Positions 1-11,240 of a DNA stretch of 64,000 nucleotides are shown in pieces. Position 1 is the first letter of the stretch; each line of letters begins with the position of its first letter. Position numbers and translations under genes: made by a program. Location: positions 7,405,889-7,469,888 of the forward strand of contig NC_049916.1 in NCBI RefSeq assembly GCF_001411555.2, read 5' to 3'. The notes beneath the pieces were generated by a model. The model was not told where the DNA came from. It did no database searches and saw only the letters and a list, made by a program, of their open reading frames with translations. Origin of the DNA: Juglans regia (Eukaryota; Streptophyta; Magnoliopsida; Fagales; Juglandaceae).

Positions 1-221
1 ACTGGGAGATAGAGGGAGAGTTGAAATATGATGTGATTATGAGAGGAAGTATCAGGAAGAAGAAAAAATGAGGGAGAAAAATCTGAGGGAAAGAGGAAAC
101 CCTCGGTGCTGGGGGAGAAAAGAGTGGAAAAAAATAAACCCACTTACAAAAAATGACACCGTTTTCCGCAGCTACTAGGCTTCTCTATGGGCCTTGGGCC
201 AAGTTGGGCCTAGGTGTTACA
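1..221 (-). mobile_element. Partial LTR of a Ty3-gypsy-like element, cut by the window edge
   Basis: Read on the minus strand, the stretch begins TGTAACACCTAGGCCC at 221 and runs off the window at 1. Directly before it on that strand is a purine tract (AAAGGAGGGAGGGA, 222-235), preceded by AATTTCGAGGACAAAGT (245-261), the arrangement usually seen at the 3' end of the internal region of plant gypsy elements. This is therefore read as the start of a 3' LTR in minus orientation. The rest of the LTR lies outside the window, so length and target duplication cannot be checked. Confidence 0.6.
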
Positions 222-235
222 TCCCTCCCTCCTTT
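222..235 (-). other. Polypurine tract of the gypsy-like element
   Basis: The minus strand reads AAAGGAGGGAGGGA immediately before the LTR start TGTAACACC. Such a tract primes plus-strand DNA synthesis in LTR retrotransposons. The position fits, but the element upstream is too decayed to confirm it. Confidence 0.5.
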
Positions 236-261
236 AAAAAATACTTTGTCCTCGAAATTTA

Positions 262-3200
262 CTACACTAAAGCAAAGTCTAAAATACTTATCCATCACAT
301 TTTCCACACCTATTTTAATCCCCGATTATTTGGTTGAATCTTATATTCCAAAAGTCTAACTTTGCGATATTGTCGCTCGGGGCCCCACATACTTCCACCT
401 AGGGAAACACATTCGCACGCATTCCATCAATTATGATACATTTTAATGTCCAATTCAATTAAAAATATAAATCTCCACAACTGGCTCAATTAAAAGCCTA
501 ATAATAACTTTTACCCAACTTTTAGCTTAACTTCATCTAAAATAGTATATAAAACTCTTAACATAAAATATTAACCTCGTATGGATAATAAATTATAACT
601 CTCCAAAGTCCGGGGTCCTTAATCTCACACTCGATTCACTAAAGTATCCAACTTGTGGTCCCTAAGAATTTATCGTTCCTCATAATCCTCAAAAGTTGAA
701 AATCCATAGCCACGAGGTTTAAATTCTAAATTATCTCATGTCAACAAATTTTCAAACCCTCACGAAGTTTACCTGCAACCCATCATGCCTAACTTCATTT
801 GCACACTCTAATAAATTCACCATCACTTCCTCAATGCCACCTAGCCATGCTTTCTACTTCCACTATCTTTCACCTCTGAATATCTAAAAATCTCTTGTTC
901 CTAAAAATCATCAAACTTGAAATCTATAACCACAAGGTTTAAGTCCGGATCCCAAGTCACAACTAATTTCCCAATTATCGCTAAGCTTACTCTCAAACCA
1001 CCGTATTACCAAAAGCCACGCTCCATTGCGCACTCTGATAACTTTGCAAAAATGTCTAAAAGTAGGATCCATAAATACATCAACGAGGAGTATAATCCCT
1101 TTCAGCACTTACCAAGATGACACTTACCACACTTTGATAATAAATAGACTTATTTTCTACCAAATCCATGCACACTCACTTATACTCTTCGATACTCTCT
1201 TTTATTCTCAGTTGCAATCAATACTCTTCAATACCTTTGAGTACACATTTACGATTGATGCCCACATACTACTACCCATGCATCCAAAATGTACCAACCT
1301 GCATAGAACAAATATTACCAAATCAAAGGAGTAAAATTTGATGCTTTAAAAATGAATGATCTAAAGAGTCTACCTACAATATCCTTACCATCATTTTACT
1401 CTGGAGTGATCTGAGAACTCAGAAACTCATACACTAAGTTAAGCTCATGGGGTGGATAAGGTTGAGTAGCCATACAAAATGGTTCGAATTCAAAGATGAA
1501 GCAGTCAGAAATTGAGTTTTTTTTTTTTTTGTTGTTGGCCTTAAAGCACCACTTTAAAACAGTATACAAAAATGGTTATTTTCCTTCATATCAAAATCCC
1601 AAAAGATTTTTAAGTAAGGAGACTTGGAAATTTTTAAAAGAAATGAGCCATACTTTTAAAAACAAATCAAGTCTTGCCATACAGACCATTTTTTTGCAAA
1701 GAATGCATGGTAGGGTCTTTTCTGAGGAATGTAAGATGTGCATGCGTAAGGAGGTTTGAGTGGTTGCTACACAGGTCCCCATGAACCGTGTGCCCCTGCC
1801 GATATTGCATCACATCGTAGGTATCTGCATTAGTTATAAGTTGGTTAATATACGCATCACACCACGAGTATTTGTACCCCTGCGAGTACATAATATATGT
1901 ATCTTATAACAAGTATCTACACCTGCTCGAGTGTGTATAACATGAAATTTAACTGTGGTTGGCACCATCGACGTTGGTGCTTGACTTCGCTCTGGCGACC
2001 AGTTACTTAGGCCATTTGATGTTACTTTGTCAACTTAAGAGATTTCACACCAGTTTCAATACTTCAACGTGAACAATAGAGTTCCATTAGGATACTTTTA
2101 CATCCTAGTACTTGGGGTCGCGATAAACATAAAAGACTTAAGTAACTGGAAAATACTTTTTTTGTCACGAACTCCATATTCATGACATGACGTGGTGTGG
2201 AATGAAATGACAAATGAAATTACATGACATGTAAGTATGACTAACAACATGGCATAGCATGGTTTGCAATAGTTAAACATGGCATGAAGTAATATAACAT
2301 GTAACAGATAATTACGTACTTGAAAATAAAACATGGCATGACATAACACAACTTAACATGAATATATAAAAATCCAACCAACATGAATGATGGTTTCTTA
2401 CCACCATACTTACATAGGTACCCTGAAAGTAAGATAGAGGCTAACTTACAGTGATTGAAGTGCGATGTAAACTAGCGCGAATAAACGTGAACTGAAAGGG
2501 GATTTTTGTAAAAGTTAGAAACTCCTCATTAAAAAACTTAGAAACATAAAGTACTGACTCAAAATAAAATTTCCATTTTACCCATTTACTTGTGGAAAAA
2601 TTGTCATTTTACTCATAATTTAAGGATTTTGTATCCTAACTCCAATACTCATTAAAATTTAAATTTCTCGTGTAAATTTTATCCTAAAACCAAATATCTA
2701 ATCAGAAAAATTTAACACAATTTACTACTAGAAGAAATTCACTATGGTCGAACCACTCTAGGGCAAATATCAATATTTTGATGCATACTTGACTTTCAAA
2801 CACACTTTCATGTTTAAACCGATTCTACCAACTTCCAAAAATCATGTCTTTGGTTCTAGAATCATGTTAATATATTAAAATATACATTCCATAAAAACCA
2901 TTAATACCTTATATCAATAGACATGCCAAAACATTTTTTTGGATCAAATAGAACAAATCTTTGATGTTCTTGGTCTAACACTTCAAATCAACTCCAAGGA
3001 CTCAAAACTCACTAAATAAATTTCTTAACATGATCAAAATTAAAACCTAAGTGATAGGATGCTTGATTAACAACCAAAAATCACAAAACATCCCCCGACA
3101 CAATCGTCTTGCACACTAACTTCAAAACCAAGTACCACATGCTTTGATTTAAAATCAAACAATTAAATCCGCAAGAATTAAAAAAATATACCTCATATTG

Positions 3201-4240
3201 AATTTCTAAACATGATATAATCATTAAAACTAAGATCACATGGGAAAAATCCATAAAAACACAAGACAAACCCGTGAGCCTCAAGTTTGTGTCCTAATCG
3301 AGTACCATGTATTCTTGACTTGGATCACACACTCCAAATCCAAAATATTCAACAAATAAACCTCAAAGAACAAAAATACATGTTGTGTAATCAAGTCCTA
3401 AACATTATCCTATCATAAAATCCAAAAATCATAAGGCAAACATTTCATAAAAACCTCAAGCAACCCGAAAGTTTCAATATCTAACCATATCCAAACCTTT
3501 ACATGCATAAGAGTTTATTTCCTCAAGATCAAAATCATAAATCTTCAAAATAATTTCCTAACACATATATAAATGACCTAAGAATAGCATATATGAGTAT
3601 CAAGACCATTGGAGTATGCTTCCAAAACAAACGCTCCAAGCTTACTCGAAAGAGAAACTGTTTTTACACCTCCAGTTTCCAACTTTCCCATGTCATGCAC
3701 ACATCTTAGTAAAAACTCTTAATATACAACAAATTTAAATCTAAATTTTATGTTAATATGTTAACTCTAAAGCATAAAAATATCGGACCAAGATTTTGCC
3801 AAGAACTTCATCAAAAAAATCAACGACTCACACTATCAAATTTACCACCCGGTATGACATTTATAGACTTTTTTCCAATCAAAACCTCATAAAAAATACA
3901 CAAAATATACCAAAGAAAATGATACTCAAATAGGAAAAACTTATATGCAAAGAGTTTCATGAGAATATACTTTAAAAAGCTTCAAACAAATCAAGAAAGA
4001 ATCGTCAAAAAACCTGCATAAATCGCCTCTTAAGTCTTCTCCAAGAAAGTGAATGGAAAGTGATCAAATGGTTAAGGGAAATCTTTGGACGACTTATATA
4101 GGAGAATGGGCTGACTTATTGGCCAATCTAAGCCAATTTTATGGGAGGCTGGGCAGCCAAATGTGGTGAAAACCGTGTGCCATACAGCCGGTTGCTTTTT
4201 GGCCTCCCATCGAAGCACTATATGGATTGACAAGTCAGCC
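262..4240. other. Long non-coding, repeat-derived stretch, no intact gene
   Basis: About 4 kb of AT-rich sequence with no frame that reads like a protein on either strand. The part at 1760-1930 (rows of short phrases around accgtgtgcccctgc and ctgcgagtac) and the part at 2200-2420 resemble in style the middle of the solo LTR at 28.2-31.0 kb, where similar short GC-richer phrases interrupt AT-rich DNA. I infer that much of this is an old, very long gypsy LTR or its internal non-coding region on the minus strand, but I could not place its borders. Confidence 0.35.
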
Positions 4241-4835
4241 ATAGGAAAGCCTTGGTGGGTGGGGGAAACTTCCCCAAGAAGCCCTGTATCGGTAGTACAT
4301 TTCGATTAGCCTTCCCTCCTCCCTTCCTCCCTCATCCCTCCTCCCTCTTCTCTGTAGTCTTTCTTTGATTTTTTTTGGTTTTATTTTTTTTCTTTTACAG
4401 TAAGGCAAAATGTAGATCTGTTGTTCTCTGGAGCCAGTCGACCACCATGCACCCCACCGCAAGATTCCCAAGATGCCGATCCTTCAGACGAACGAAGTAT
4501 CTCATCGAATGGAGCGGGGCGTTAGCCACATGCGCGGCCCAAAGTGCACGCATGACATTCATGCACCACAGCAAAGGAAGCTCTATCGCCGCCACATTGC
4601 TTTTTTGGGACTAGGGCCATTAGTTTCTTCAAACTTGACATTCCACCGTAGTTTTAGGATGGAGCGTGTCCCTCACGCTCCACCACAATCTTGGTGTTTG
4701 TATTTTTTATTTCCTCTAAGGTTGAAAATGCGGATCTACAGTTTTCCAAACTGTAATTCGCTATTTTCTCATGTATCTTTTACTTTTTCTATTATTTCCT
4801 TTGTTTTAAGTTAAAGAAAAAAATACATATCTCTT

Positions 4836-5132
4836 AGATTTTTGTTCATAAAATGTGTCATCTACTCCGTCTTAGACAGAGTGTGGGGTTGTTTAATTCT
4901 GTCTTATGACAGAATATGAGGTTTTTTAAATCTGTCTTAGGGCAGAGTGTTGTCTCTCAGACGGTTCGTCTGTAGAGAGTTATAACAATGGACTAGACCA
5001 TGTCAGTCACAAAGAAATTTGTGTATTGGGGAACCTAAAAAGTAGTAAGTTAGCTTGTATTCTGTATGTCTTAAGTCAAAGTTGTAATATCCATTTTTGA
5101 ATTAATGGAGTTTGTTCTACCTTAAAAAAAAA
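4836..5132 (+). mobile_element. Poly(A)-ended retrosequence, probably a LINE 3' end
   Basis: The segment ends with an oligo(A) run at about 5124-5132 after taatggagtttgttctacc, the same style of ending as the LINEs at 20.5 kb and 32.5 kb in this window. No RT or RNase H coding sequence is recognisable upstream, so only a 3' untranslated tail may remain, or it may be a processed pseudogene tail. The left border is a guess. It contains the 33-bp hairpin repeats listed separately. Confidence 0.35.
4866..4953. repeat. Three tandem ~33-bp units, each with a small hairpin
   Basis: TCCGTCTTA, TCTGTCTTA and TCTGTCTTA recur at 4866, 4898 and 4931, spaced 32 and 33 bp. The second unit contains TCTGTCTTATGACAGA, a perfect 6-bp inverted repeat around four bases; the other two are imperfect versions followed by agagtg. 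They lie in the untranslated-looking retrosequence. Confidence 0.7.
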
Positions 5133-5676
5133 ACATCTCTTTCAATATATGCAAGAAAATAAATGACACTTTGAATACATGTAAGATGCTCACAAGTCAT
5201 ATTTTTTAATTTCCTCAACAATCCCTTGGTGAGTTGTGAAATGACGGGTCATACATTTTTTTTTGGAAGGGTCTATTCTAATTTAATACCAACAACTATA
5301 AACTCAAAGGTGAATTTGATTATAGTATTTTGAGAGTTGGTTAGATTTTAGGAGATGACAATGAGTCTGATTACTGCTCTAGTCAAGTTCTTTGATGTAA
5401 ATATAATATGATGGCTTATTGTTCTGGAAAAAAAAAATTAATCTAATTGAGTTGTAAATATATTTGTTGAAGTTTTCGTTAAAATCTGAAATAAAAATTA
5501 TAAAGATACCAAATTTGCTAGACCTCAAGAGATATATAGTCGAAATAAAATAGTCATAACTTTTGATTCCAATATCAGATGAAAACAATCACGGTGGCAC
5601 TGGAAAGTTGACACAAGTTTTTACAAACTCATGCGTCATAAGCGCTGTCAAAGTTTAATGTTTATTAGGCCAAAAT
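5133..5676. other. AT-rich stretch with nothing recognised
   Basis: No coding frame, repeat structure or RNA gene could be supported here. A 69-residue minus-strand frame at 5379-5588 is dominated by Ile, Phe and Tyr from AT-rich DNA and is not credible. Confidence 0.6.
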
Positions 5677-5935
5677 TGTTAAGGAATAATCTTACATTAC
5701 ATATGAATAAGTTTTGGGCATATTTATAAAAAATAGACAATCATTTATTGTAGAACTGGTTTTATGAGATGAGTTAGGCTCATGAATTCCTTCATGGTAT
5801 CAGAGCCTACCACAGGACAAATGGGAGTCTACACTACTTATCCCGTGACAATGACTAGGAAATATATTAAATTGCATGTGAGGGAGAGTGTTGAAAAATA
5901 ACCTTGCATTGCCTCGGAATAGTTTTGATGGACAC
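5677..5935 (+). mobile_element. TRIM (miniature LTR retroelement), 3' LTR incomplete
   Basis: A 118-bp 5' LTR (5677-5794) begins TGTTAAGGAATAATC and ends CA. It is followed with no gap by TGGTATCAGAGC (5795-5806), complementary to the 3' end of initiator Met tRNA. The internal region is only 94 bp and ends in a purine tract GTGAGGGAGAG (5878-5888). The 3' LTR then starts TGTTGAAAAATAACC at 5889 and aligns to the 5' LTR for about 45 bp before the two diverge. This is the layout of terminal-repeat retrotransposons in miniature, which carry no genes. The 3' LTR appears replaced after about 5935 by gypsy-derived sequence. Confidence 0.75.
5795..5806 (+). other. Primer binding site of the TRIM (initiator Met tRNA)
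   Basis: TGGTATCAGAGC directly abuts the 5' LTR end CA. The same 12 bases form the primer site of the Copia element at 40237. Confidence 0.8.
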
Positions 5936-5968
5936 CAATATGGACCTAGTCTTAAAAATCATTTACAA

Positions 5969-6148
5969 GTTCCATATGGGTCAATTATAAGATCCAGAGC
6001 CAAGAAGATCACGTAAGCAATGCAAGGATTTGTATAATCCACTTGGGATGAAGTTAGTAAGAGCTCAACACACAAGATGGCCTTTAAAGAAGAAGAACCA
6101 GTTTTGATACACGTGATACAAGCTATAGAAGATTGCAACATAAATTAG
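5969..6148 (+). pseudogene. Ty3-gypsy polyprotein C-terminal remnant
   Basis: One frame reads SIIRSRAKKIT followed by a stop and then continues as AMQGFV, KEEEPVLIHVIQAIED and a final stop at 6146-6148. The SRAKKI/AMQGFV phrase is typical of the last part of plant gypsy polyproteins, where a GP-(I/L)-TRSRAKK motif precedes the end of pol. Two in-frame stops interrupt it (within 6010-6060). Only about 60 codons remain and no catalytic domain is present, so this is dead sequence. The downstream 650 bp looks like the matching LTR. Confidence 0.5.
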
Positions 6149-6830
6149 GGCCATTATTATATTTATGTGATTGAATGCATTGAACTTGTTTATTTCATTA
6201 AATGGTCTTATTTTATTAGTTATAGGAATTAGTTTAGAATAATTGGGTGAGGATACTTGACCCACATATGTTTTATTTTGTTAAATTAGGGTTTCAAGAA
6301 ATTACTGTAGCCGTGTTACTGTAATCGTGATACTATTCATTCAGATGTAGTTTTGGAAGAAAATATTTTATTTTGGCTAGGGTTTTAATAAGGTTTTAGT
6401 TTAAATATTCTTTGTAACCTCATTTTAATTAGTTTATAAAATTTGATGAATTTATTCATTGTGAGTTAGGTTATCTCCTTTTGTTCTTGAATAAACTTTT
6501 GAATTTATCAAAAGCAAATCACAACCTTTGTGATGTTCTTCCTTATAATTTAGGTGCTTGAAACAAGTTTTTCAACTAGTCTAAATTTTTATATAATTTA
6601 AGTTATTGAAACGAGTTGCTCAACGAGTCTAAATTTTTATTAGTTTGATTTTGGTTTTTTTAGATGAATTTTCAATTTGATTATAGGTTCAAAGAATTTC
6701 ATTCCCACCGGTTCTTATCAAATTTTCTCTCTTTATATACAGAACATTCGATCTTTTGATCACGTTTTTCTATTGTTGCCAATGAATTATTGGTTTCCTT
6801 CGATATATTGCTGAAAATCCCAATTCGGTA
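6149..6830 (+). mobile_element. Probable gypsy LTR remnant downstream of the pol tail
   Basis: Non-coding AT-rich sequence with phrases common in plant gypsy LTRs (ttagggtttcaag near 6283, gtaacctcattttaattag near 6414, gtgagttaggttatctcc near 6460). It contains a two-copy imperfect repeat around cttgaaacaagttttt and attgaaacgagttgctc (about 6552-6640). Borders were not found, so the call rests on position after the polyprotein tail and on style. Confidence 0.4.
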
Positions 6831-7166
6831 AAATCACCCAAAAGCCTGGTTTTTTTTTTATTAGTGTTCTTGCTTTTAGTTTGCTGCGCGTTTTTATTTT
6901 CGTTTAGATTTTTTGATGATATTTTTGATAGAGTAATCTTTCATATAACTGTGGAGTATGTAAATATCGTACAATCGTATTGAAAAAAAGTAAAATTTAT
7001 TATTAAATAATTAATTTTTTTATATAAATTATATATATATTTTAAAATAATTATACTGTATTTATATACTCACAATTATAACTATTATTTATCTTTACAA
7101 TAATACGAGGCTTTGGGGTCCAATTCAGTAAAAGATAGGAAGGATTAGGAAAGTAGGTCATATTGA
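6831..7166. other. AT-rich spacer, nothing recognised
   Basis: Low-complexity AT-rich DNA; no frame, repeat border or RNA gene seen. Confidence 0.5.
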
Positions 7167-7375
7167 GACCTCTTGTTTTGAAAAAACATCTCATCTCATC
7201 TCATCTAATCATTACAACTTTCTTAACTTTTAATACAAAATAAAATAAATAATTAAACTTTTTCAAATATTAAAATAAAAATAATATTAAAAAATATATT
7301 TTAACAATATTTTATTTAATTTTTTAATTTTAATTTTATCTCATCTCATCTCATTTTCGAAAACAAACGAAATCC
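7167..7375. mobile_element. Tourist-like MITE (CGTTTG/GAGATGAG family), copy 1
   Basis: The left end reads gacctcttgttttgaaaaaac followed by repeated catctcatctcat; the right end has ctcatctcatctcattttcg then aaaacaaacga. The outer bases are inverted with respect to each other (ctTGTTTT / AAAACAAac), while catctcat repeats occur in direct orientation at both ends, as in the copies at 53134 and 53374. The middle is AT-rich and non-coding. Its target duplication is not clear. Confidence 0.65.
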
Positions 7376-8257
7376 AGTTGCCCGACATTGCAAAACTGTT
7401 CCAACCTCAGGTACTACGAGTGATTCAGACCCTTTAACACTGACACCACACCATCATAAGTTCTACTTCTAGAATGTTTGAAAACCAGTGCTGTTGATAT
7501 AGTGATTGTTGAAAACTCTTAAAGTTACAAATAATTCTTGTCTTTGACTCAATCATCCCATTTCAATGCAATTGTCTGTCAAGCCAAAACTATGGGTAAT
7601 TTCAGTTTGGATTGGCTTTTGCTTGTCCTGGCAAACATGCTAGGACCACATATACGTGCTCACAAAGTAAATTCAGATTTTAACAAATTATATACTTAAT
7701 TAAATAATTACACAAGCTCAACTGAATAAGTCCGAACATCGAGAGACTATGTACAAAGTCCTCTAAGAACTCAACATTTATATTTATATTTAAGTAAATA
7801 GAAAGATGGAGATTTAATCATGTATATTTGTTTTAATACTCACTTATATGTAGATCAGACTTTCTTAATGAGTAGGTCCAATACATGAAATATTTAATTA
7901 AATTGGATAAAACATAAAGTTAATATTCGAATTCAAGACCTCTACTTTGATACTATGTAAAATCGTAACTTATTCTAAAAAATTAATCTGATTGAAAAAT
8001 TTAGATCTAATCATTTATATATGTCTTAACAGTGCCAAGCCAGTAGACTTTCGGTTCGGCCTAATATAAAAGGCTCGCTCACGTCTCATTTGGGCTTGTT
8101 AAAAATGATTAGTTATTGGTAAAATTAAACTTCCTTAAGAGTTGTTATAGAAAGTAAAATATTCTTCCTTAGAAATAATGTGGGATCCCCGTTTACTATC
8201 TTCTTGTATTCAGTCCATCATATTACAGATCAATTATTTATATATTCCAAAACTAAG
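7376..8257. other. Intergenic DNA without recognised features
   Basis: About 880 bp, AT-rich, no credible coding frame on either strand and no clear repeat ends. Confidence 0.55.
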
Positions 8258-8908
8258 TGTAAGGGGATTTTCCCCTCAAGGTCCAAGAGGCCCAATTAAG
8301 TCCGGCGCGGAGTAGAAAGCCATTAACTCAGCTCATTAAGAGGCTCTCCTCTGTACATGACCTGTAGGAGAGATGGTGTTGCAGAGGAGGAGACTCGTCG
8401 ACCTGAGGTCCCTCGGGAAGTGTCCAATCCTCGAGTGCCTGTCTGCACAACGGACGTGATTTACGGAGAATCGTTGATCTACTGATAGTAAAGGCATGAA
8501 TGGACCGAAAGGAAATCAGACTAAGAGGAGGTCGGAAAACCACACTGCATTAATGGTTTCGCCACTTAGACAACACGTCACATTAATGATGCCATCACAG
8601 AACCACACTCATTTAAAGATTCTAACAAAAGGAGTAGTACGGGGAATGCAAACTTCATGAAAGAAGGCACGGTCAGCTCCTCAGGCCTGTAGTATAAATA
8701 GCAGATCCCAGATACGAGAATATCTTTCTAATCCCTATAATCTCTTACTTATTTACTACACTCCAAGAATATTTACCAACTTTGGTATCAAAGGTTCCCC
8801 GGCCCAAGGCTGCCCTCTCAAAGCCGCGGTATTTTCTACTTTGTGCAGGGCCCATTTTCGATGACCTGAGTTGCTGAAACTTGGCCCAAAGGTGTGCGAA
8901 ATAAGACA
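8258..8908 (+). repeat. 5' LTR of the Tat-like element
   Basis: Starts TGTAAGGGGATTTTCCCC and is read to the CA at 8908, shortly before the primer site at 8916. The part from about 8410 to 8856 matches the 3' LTR at 18870-19319. It contains a TATA box (TATAAATA, 8693-8700) in the same context as in the 3' LTR. The first 150 bp and the exact end are less certain. Confidence 0.65.
8693..8700 (+). promoter_or_regulatory. TATA box of the 5' LTR promoter
   Basis: TATAAATA lies in the phrase cctgtagtataaatagcag, conserved at 19154-19161 in the 3' LTR, which supports it as the LTR core promoter. Confidence 0.6.
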
Positions 8909-8915
8909 TTAATAG

Positions 8916-8934
8916 TGGCACCGTCTGTGGGATC
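8916..8934 (+). other. Primer binding site of the Tat-like element
   Basis: TGGCACCGTCTGTGGGATC resembles the TGGCGCCGTCTGTGGG primer site usual in Tat/Athila-type gypsy elements, with C-G-C to C-A-C change. It lies 7 bp after the proposed LTR end. Confidence 0.6.
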
Positions 8935-8959
8935 ATAATAGATTTTGTATGTCCTTCTC

Positions 8960-10338
8960 ATGCCTGCGACATCCCATTTCGAACAATTCAGGAGAAATAT
9001 GGGAGATGCCATGGAACCAAGGTTGAAAACCATGGAGGAGTCGGTGACAAAACTAATTGGCGAAGTAGAGACACTCTGGAAAGAGAACGCGGAACTCAAA
9101 AACCCTACAGGAGTAAGATGGCGGGGCAGGATCCAACGACACTCAGCACATGGGATCACGAAAAACACCAGCGCAACCTAACAAGGGAGAGGAGAAGAAA
9201 AACATGCAGGACGAGCTCCACAACCTCAAAGGGAAGTACGAGGAAATATGAAGGAAAGTGGGCACGTCGTCCATGGTAGACCAATTCCTCACAAGCACGG
9301 GTCAACCTGATACTAAAGAAGTAATGGTGGATCCATTACCACCAAAGTTTAGAGTCCCCGCCATGGAGATGTATGACGGAGGAAGGGATCCCTTTGAGCA
9401 CCTGGAAACTTTTAAGGCTCACATGACACTGCATGGCTTCCGCAGTGAAATAGCTTGCAGGGCATTTTTGTTGACCCTTAAAGGGCCAGCACGTGTATGG
9501 TTTGAGTCACTAGCACCTAAATTGGTAGACAGCTTCGGCGAGCTAGCTAAGTTGTTCCTAACCTAGTTCCATGTCCAGTCGGAGGAGGAGGCGTCCGGGT
9601 GCATACCTCCTCACTATCAAACAAACGGATGACGAAAGCCTGAAGTCCTACTTGGTCCAGTTCAACAAAGAGCGCATAACCACTGACGACCAAGATAAGA
9701 AGATAACCTTGGTGACACTCCTGGGAGGTGTCTGGCTGAGCTCCCAGTTTATGGCATAGCTAGCCAGACGAACTCCCACGAGATTACATGAATTCATGGA
9801 CCAGGCTGACAACTTCATTAACGCGGAAGACACTCTTCGGGAGTTGAGAAAGCTGCAAAAGAAGGAAATAGAGCACGCGGAGAGGAAGGAGAAGGCACCA
9901 ACCAAGGCCAAGCCCCAAGAGAAAGGGAAAAAGGGCTCCCACGAGAAGTGGCGAGAAGAAGTTCCGGCAAAAAGACCTGGACCACGGTACGACCGGCCCA
10001 CGTTTACCATTCAAAAAGACAACGATTGGGGAATAATGCGTCGCTACTGCACGTACCATCGGTCCACCTCACACAACACCAAAGACTGCTTCTCCCTGGG
10101 AGGATGGAAGGAATATACGGAAAAGCAGAGCAGCCGCCGCCAATCCCCGGCTAGAAGACAGGAGCAAGAGAGAAGGGGAAAATCGAGGAAAAAGAGTTAC
10201 CAAGGTGACCAGCACAGATGGGCGAACAACCCCAATGACCGCCAGGTCACCCAATTCGCCAGCAAGGCAGCAGCCCCTTGGGGAAATTTGAACCATAGCT
10301 GGAGAGTTCGCAGGCGGGGGCATCACCTTATCCAGTAG
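8960..10338 (+). pseudogene. Broken gag of the Tat-like element
   Basis: The first ATG after the primer site is at 8960 (MPATSHFEQFRRNMGD). The reading continues through three frames: 8960-9181, 9258-9566 and 9571-10338, with stops at 9564-9566 and 9757-9759. The second part carries the capsid-like phrase MEMYDGGRDPFEHLETFK and LTLKGPARVWFESL, the third LTIKQTDDESLKSYLVQFN and a basic stretch ending in a zinc-knuckle remnant YCTYHRSTSHNTKDCF (Cys-x2-His ... His-x4-Cys). This is the usual order in plant gypsy gag. The frameshifts and stops mean it cannot make a full Gag. Confidence 0.8.
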
Positions 10339-10426
10339 GAAAGCACATACTAGGCGGGTCTGATACTACAAGGTATACTCGGCTGAGTATCATCCCTCCA
10401 AACAAAGAAGGGGTCACCTTGCTTCG

Positions 10427-10843
10427 GTAATCTCATTCACGGAGGCCAACAAAGAAGGGGTTCTGCACCCCCATGACGACGCCCTAAAGGTCACAATGCT
10501 CGTCGCCAACTTCACTATCCACAGAATCCTCATTAACAACAGGAGCTCCAATGACATCCCATTCTAGAAAGCCTTCGCCAAGATGGGTATTGAAGTCTCC
10601 TGGCTGCTACCCACCCCCATGCCCTTAAAAGGCTTCTTCGGAAGCATTGTCCAGCCGGTAGGAACCATCACGTTGTCTGTCCTTATGGGGAGTAGCCCCT
10701 GCACAGCCTCTGTTATGGTTGACTTCCTGGTGGTGAAACTCCATCGGCATACAACTCCATTATCGGGAGGCCCAGGCTCAATAGCTTAAGGGTCGTCACG
10801 TCAACCTACCTCCTCAAAATGAAATTCAAGGAAAGCAAGTATT
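10427..10843 (+). pseudogene. Retroviral-type aspartic protease remnant
   Basis: From 10427 the frame reads TEANKEGVLHPHDDALKV and then ILINNRSSNDIPF, a degenerate form of the (V/I)DNGSSADIL active-site region, with Asp replaced by Asn in the catalytic position. A TAG follows at about 10565. The reading then continues through PTPMPLKGFFG and FLVVKL, shifts frame near 10745, and ends YNSIIGRPRLN, RVVTSTYLLKMKF and a stop at 10841-10843. These phrases are characteristic of Tat-type protease, which in intact elements leads into reverse transcriptase. Here pol is absent. Confidence 0.7.
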
Positions 10844-11240
10844 GACGAGAGAATGCTACGTCCAGGAGCTGACGTAGAAAGATGAAGGGCCCGCCTTAAA
10901 CAGCAACAGCGGAACAAGGTAGGCCGGACACCAATGAAGAAACTATGGCAGGCCTTCGATTACACCTCACCCTGCCAGTTTTGAAGGGGGAAGGGATGGT
11001 AAGTGGCTTTGGAGAGAAGGATGGATGCGACCCCCCCAAAGCAGGATTTTGTGTCCTTTAAGTTTGTAACATCTCTTCACCGAGCTTGTACCTTCCTTTT
11101 TATTTAACAAAATTATTTAACTAAAATAGAACCTTTTAGGAATATGCAGAACATCTACTCCATATTTTCATATTACCAATAAGGCGCCAACAAAAAAATG
11201 TGCGGCCAATGAAATCTACCGCAACAAAATCATCAACAGA
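10844..11240. other. Internal non-coding segment where pol is missing
   Basis: After the protease remnant the sequence has a short G-rich run (gaagggggaagggatgg, about 10984) and then AT-rich DNA. No RT motif is visible in any frame, so the polymerase has been lost or was never present. Confidence 0.55.

Noticed and set aside
5795..5806. TGGTATCAGAGC as part of a tRNA gene
   Set aside because: There is no cloverleaf around it; its place after an LTR end makes it a primer binding site, as at 40237.
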